A DNA stretch of 7,584 nucleotides, taken from positions 1 to 7,584 of the forward strand of contig CAZSMU010000163.1 in the NCBI GenBank assembly GCA_964607915.1, in the 5' to 3' direction. Made by a program: the position numbers and the translations under genes. Positions 6,104-7,584 of the stretch are shown here, piece by piece. Every line of letters begins with the position of its first letter. Positions within the stretch are counted from its first letter, which is position 1. The notes beneath the pieces are model-generated. The model did not search any database, had not been told where the DNA came from, and saw only the letters and a list, made by a program, of their open reading frames with translations. This stretch comes from JADJPL01 sp964607915. GTDB taxonomy: Bacteria > Bacteroidota > Bacteroidia > Chitinophagales > Saprospiraceae.

Positions 6104-7285
6104 TCACTGCCTTTTGAAAATCTTCACCAGAAAGGAAGTAGGCTGGTTGATGACGAACTCCGGTTCCGGATTCCCATTTTTTTGCAAGGCTGCTTTCGCT
6201 CTTTTTACCCCAATATTGAACTGATTTACAAAACCCAGATTTTTGACTGCCTCCGCCAGCGCAGGATTGCGGTAATCGTTTTCATCGGGAAAATTTTCCG
6301 GCCTTGCTTTTCCGTATAGACCTCCCGCGTTGGAAATTTCAATTCTATCGGAGAACTCGTAAAAGCGGATTGGGCCATTGGATTGATAGTCCTTGTGGAT
6401 CACCGCATTGAATAAAAGCTCCTTAACGGCGCTCAGGGGATAATTGGCCACATAGTCCCCTCCCAATTCAGGCAACACCATCTTGACGATATTGGCCTTT
6501 ATGAATTGCTCCATTTGGCCTAATTGCGTGGTCAGGTCGCCATCAAATGTATGTTCAAATTGAACATCGCTTATCTCATCCTCGCCCTCAAATCGAACAT
6601 ATTGCACATAGGCACCTGGTATATAATACCTCGGATTCGTTCCGAACATTAATATGCCGGCATACGTAGGGCAATCTTCTTTTAGGTCATAAAATTTCAG
6701 GGAGGCCAGTTGTTCTTTCAGATCCCGGCCATTTTCCGCCAGGATATCGGAAGCAATGGCAGAGGGTAAGTAGCGCAGCTTAAAAAGTTCGATACTGATG
6801 TCCTTCAACGTACTCCCTTTGCACGGCAACACATCGAAAGTACGTGCGAAGGCTGTCCGCTTTTCCGTCAATATCCGCTCATCGGCTTCGTTGGCAACCC
6901 CTCTCCTTATGCCTGCCCTGATGAATACACGCCCATTGAAGCGCACCGGCGGCAAAAAATGTGGCTGCACTTCCACAACCGCCAGTTCACCCTCTGCAAA
7001 CTCAAATTTGGAAACAATCAAACTCGGAGGAGGAACAATCCGTCCATCCGTTCTAAAACTCAGCAAAGTTTGCAGGTTTTGTTCGGTGATGGTCATGCCT
7101 GCCTTGGCACCATCGTCACGAGCGCCTATGATCAGATACCCCGGTTGTTTATGATTGGCAAGGTCATTTGCAAAAGCGCAGATGGCTTCCCCAAACTTTT
7201 GCGCATCATTCACCGAAACCGTCTTTTCTATTCTGTCCTGCTCCAGTTGCGGAAGCAACTTTTCGAGTTCCTCTTTGGATATCAT
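6104..7285 (-). CDS. AlbA_2 (Schlafen-type) domain plus GHKL-like ATP-binding protein
   Basis: A 393-residue protein of the family usually named ATP-binding protein or AlbA_2 domain-containing (COG2865-like). The N-terminal AlbA_2 domain (about 15-140) shows the usual series: EAICAFAND (33-41), GYLIIGARDDG (49-59), PPVRFNGRVFIRAG (112-125) and the ILTEKR end (138-143). Instead of the common E-x-x-x-E-F-K entry it has DRIEKTVSVND. A linker follows, then a C-terminal ATP-binding module with N-box KELLFNAVIHKDY (288-300; Asn293, His297), DRIEISNAGGLYG (313-325) and the RNPALAEAVKNLG segment (339-351). Family members have been proposed as transcription regulators and nucleic-acid-binding enzymes; no activity is firmly assigned. 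I chose ATG 7285; an upstream TTG frame from 7372 would add 29 residues but contains the likely promoter at 7340-7373. It leads a two-gene unit with the ParA gene. Confidence 0.88.
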   Translation of the reverse strand: MISKEELEKLLPQLEQDRIEKTVSVNDAQKFGEAICAFANDLANHKQPGYLIIGARDDGAKAGMTITEQNLQTLLSFRTDGRIVPPPSLIVSKFEFAEGELAVVEVQPHFLPPVRFNGRVFIRAGIRRGVANEADERILTEKRTAFARTFDVLPCKGSTLKDISIELFKLRYLPSAIASDILAENGRDLKEQLASLKFYDLKEDCPTYAGILMFGTNPRYYIPGAYVQYVRFEGEDEISDVQFEHTFDGDLTTQLGQMEQFIKANIVKMVLPELGGDYVANYPLSAVKELLFNAVIHKDYQSNGPIRFYEFSDRIEISNAGGLYGKARPENFPDENDYRNPALAEAVKNLGFVNQFNIGVKRAKAALQKNGNPEPEFVINQPTSFLVKIFKRQ

Positions 7286-7330
7286 GAAGGTTTTGTTTGC
7301 GCTAAAAAGACACCATCGAACGCACAATAA

Positions 7331-7340
7331 GGCTAAAGCC
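7331..7340. repeat. Short palindrome GGCT-AA-AGCC at the inferred transcription start
   Basis: A 10-nt inverted repeat immediately downstream of the -7 element of the minus-strand promoter, so it would lie at or near the first bases of the AlbA_2-ParA transcript. It could be an operator half or a small 5' hairpin; it may also be chance. Confidence 0.25.
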
Positions 7341-7373
7341 AAAATTAAGCGTTGTTCGCGACATTGGGTCAAA
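7340..7373 (-). promoter_or_regulatory. Bacteroidota-type promoter for the AlbA_2-ParA pair
   Basis: On the minus strand TTTG (7373-7370) is followed after 22 nt by TAATTTTG (7347-7340), an exact match to TAnnTTTG. The usual spacing in this phylum is about 19-21 nt, so this is slightly long. Transcription would begin near 7334, leaving a ~48-nt leader before ATG 7285. This supports the 7285 start over the upstream TTG. Confidence 0.5.
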
Positions 7374-7409
7374 AAATCTTTTGCCTGCAGGGGGGACCCA
7401 GTTTTTTCG

Positions 7410-7417
7410 TATCTTTG
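7410..7417 (+). promoter_or_regulatory. -7 element TATCTTTG for the rightward AAA-ATPase_like gene
   Basis: An exact TAnnTTTG match in the right place for the gene that begins near 7439. The nearest upstream TTTG (7380-7383) is 26 nt away, longer than usual. A start of transcription near 7423 would give a leader of only about 15 nt to the best-aligned start. Back to back with the minus-strand promoter at 7340-7373. Confidence 0.4.
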
Positions 7418-7438
7418 GCCATAACATTCCTCCCTCTC

Positions 7439-7584
7439 ATCTCTAAAAAACTACCGCTCGGCCTGCAGGATTTTCGTGGCATCATTGAAGACGGCTACAA
7501 ATATGTGGACAAGACCCGCCACCTCCATCTGTTGGCTACGTCGGGAAAATACTTCTTCCTGTCCCGTCCCCGTCGCTTTGGCAA
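7439..7584 (+). CDS. AAA-ATPase_like protein (DUF1703-type), 5' part only
   Basis: The reading frame encodes KKLPLGLQDFRGIIEDGY, then KYVDKTRHLHLLATSGKYFF and LSRPRRFG up to the window end. This is the characteristic N-terminus of AAA-ATPase_like proteins (Pfam AAA-ATPase_like, usually followed by a PD-(D/E)XK nuclease-type C-terminal domain), which occur in many copies in Bacteroidota genomes. RPRRFG is the beginning of their P-loop (RPRRFGKS/T). The C-terminal domain is outside the window. No ATG precedes the conserved part: back to the in-frame stop at 7346-7348 the only usual alternative starts are TTG at 7352, 7364 and 7415. I placed the start at ATC 7439, which gives x-SKKLPLGLQDF, the length expected for the family; this choice is tentative. 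Function unknown; a defence or mobile-element link has been suggested for relatives but is not shown here. Confidence 0.75.
   Translation, partial: MSKKLPLGLQDFRGIIEDGYKYVDKTRHLHLLATSGKYFFLSRPRRFG

Noticed and set aside
7286..7372. 29-residue hydrophobic N-terminal extension (possible signal peptide) of the AlbA_2 protein from TTG 7372
   Set aside because: It contains the probable promoter, and family members start at the MISKEELEK-type sequence; a signal peptide makes no sense on a nucleic-acid-binding ATPase.
7384..7469. Two copies of the 8-bp palindrome CCTGCAGG (7384-7391, 7462-7469)
   Set aside because: The second is within coding sequence and no extended similarity surrounds them; most likely chance.
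1..7584. CRISPR arrays, tRNA/rRNA genes, transposases
   Set aside because: No regularly spaced repeats, cloverleaf-like or rRNA-like stretches, or transposase motifs were seen on either strand.

Overview
The window looks like a chromosomal segment of a member of the Bacteroidota, probably near Saprospirales/Lewinella-type marine bacteria. The clues are TAnnTTTG-type -7 promoter elements, near-absence of Shine-Dalgarno sequences, and protein families common in that phylum: a Cys-rich YdeI/DUF1801 protein, an AlbA_2 ATP-binding protein and an AAA-ATPase_like protein. The genus is inference; there is no rRNA or other marker gene here.

Layout. (1) Positions 1-630, minus strand: a YdeI/OmdA-type DUF1801 protein. 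(2) Positions 631-758: a divergent intergenic region with three short inverted repeats that could be operators. (3) Positions 759-5047, plus strand: a compact four-gene operon of an MFS transporter (OFA/monocarboxylate-like), a MarR-family regulator, a nitrilase-superfamily (CN hydrolase) protein and an aldehyde dehydrogenase. Gaps are a 4-bp ATGA overlap, 10 bp and 20 bp. A fifth reading frame opens in another ATGA overlap at 5044 but soon runs into the convergent neighbour, so it may be the stump of a lost operon member. (4) Positions 5122-7285, minus strand: a two-gene cassette, AlbA_2/GHKL ATP-binding protein then an orphan ParA-type ATPase, with a single base between stop and start. (5) Positions ~7439-7584, plus strand: the first ~48 codons of an AAA-ATPase_like protein, cut by the window end.

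How they may work together. The operon reads as an inducible uptake-and-oxidation module: the transporter imports a small organic acid or related compound, the MarR protein senses it, and the aldehyde dehydrogenase oxidises an aldehyde intermediate to an acid. The CN hydrolase is the puzzle. Its Glu is present, but the positions aligned with the catalytic Lys and Cys are Arg and Ser, so it may have lost or changed its chemistry.

The minus-strand pair is lower in GC than the operon (sampled lines 38-47% against about 60-65%). It combines a Schlafen-type AlbA_2 putative nucleic-acid-binding domain with a ParA ATPase and no visible ParB. It may be an accessory module, possibly involved in defence or element maintenance, and is the best candidate here for an undescribed system. 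That function is inference only.
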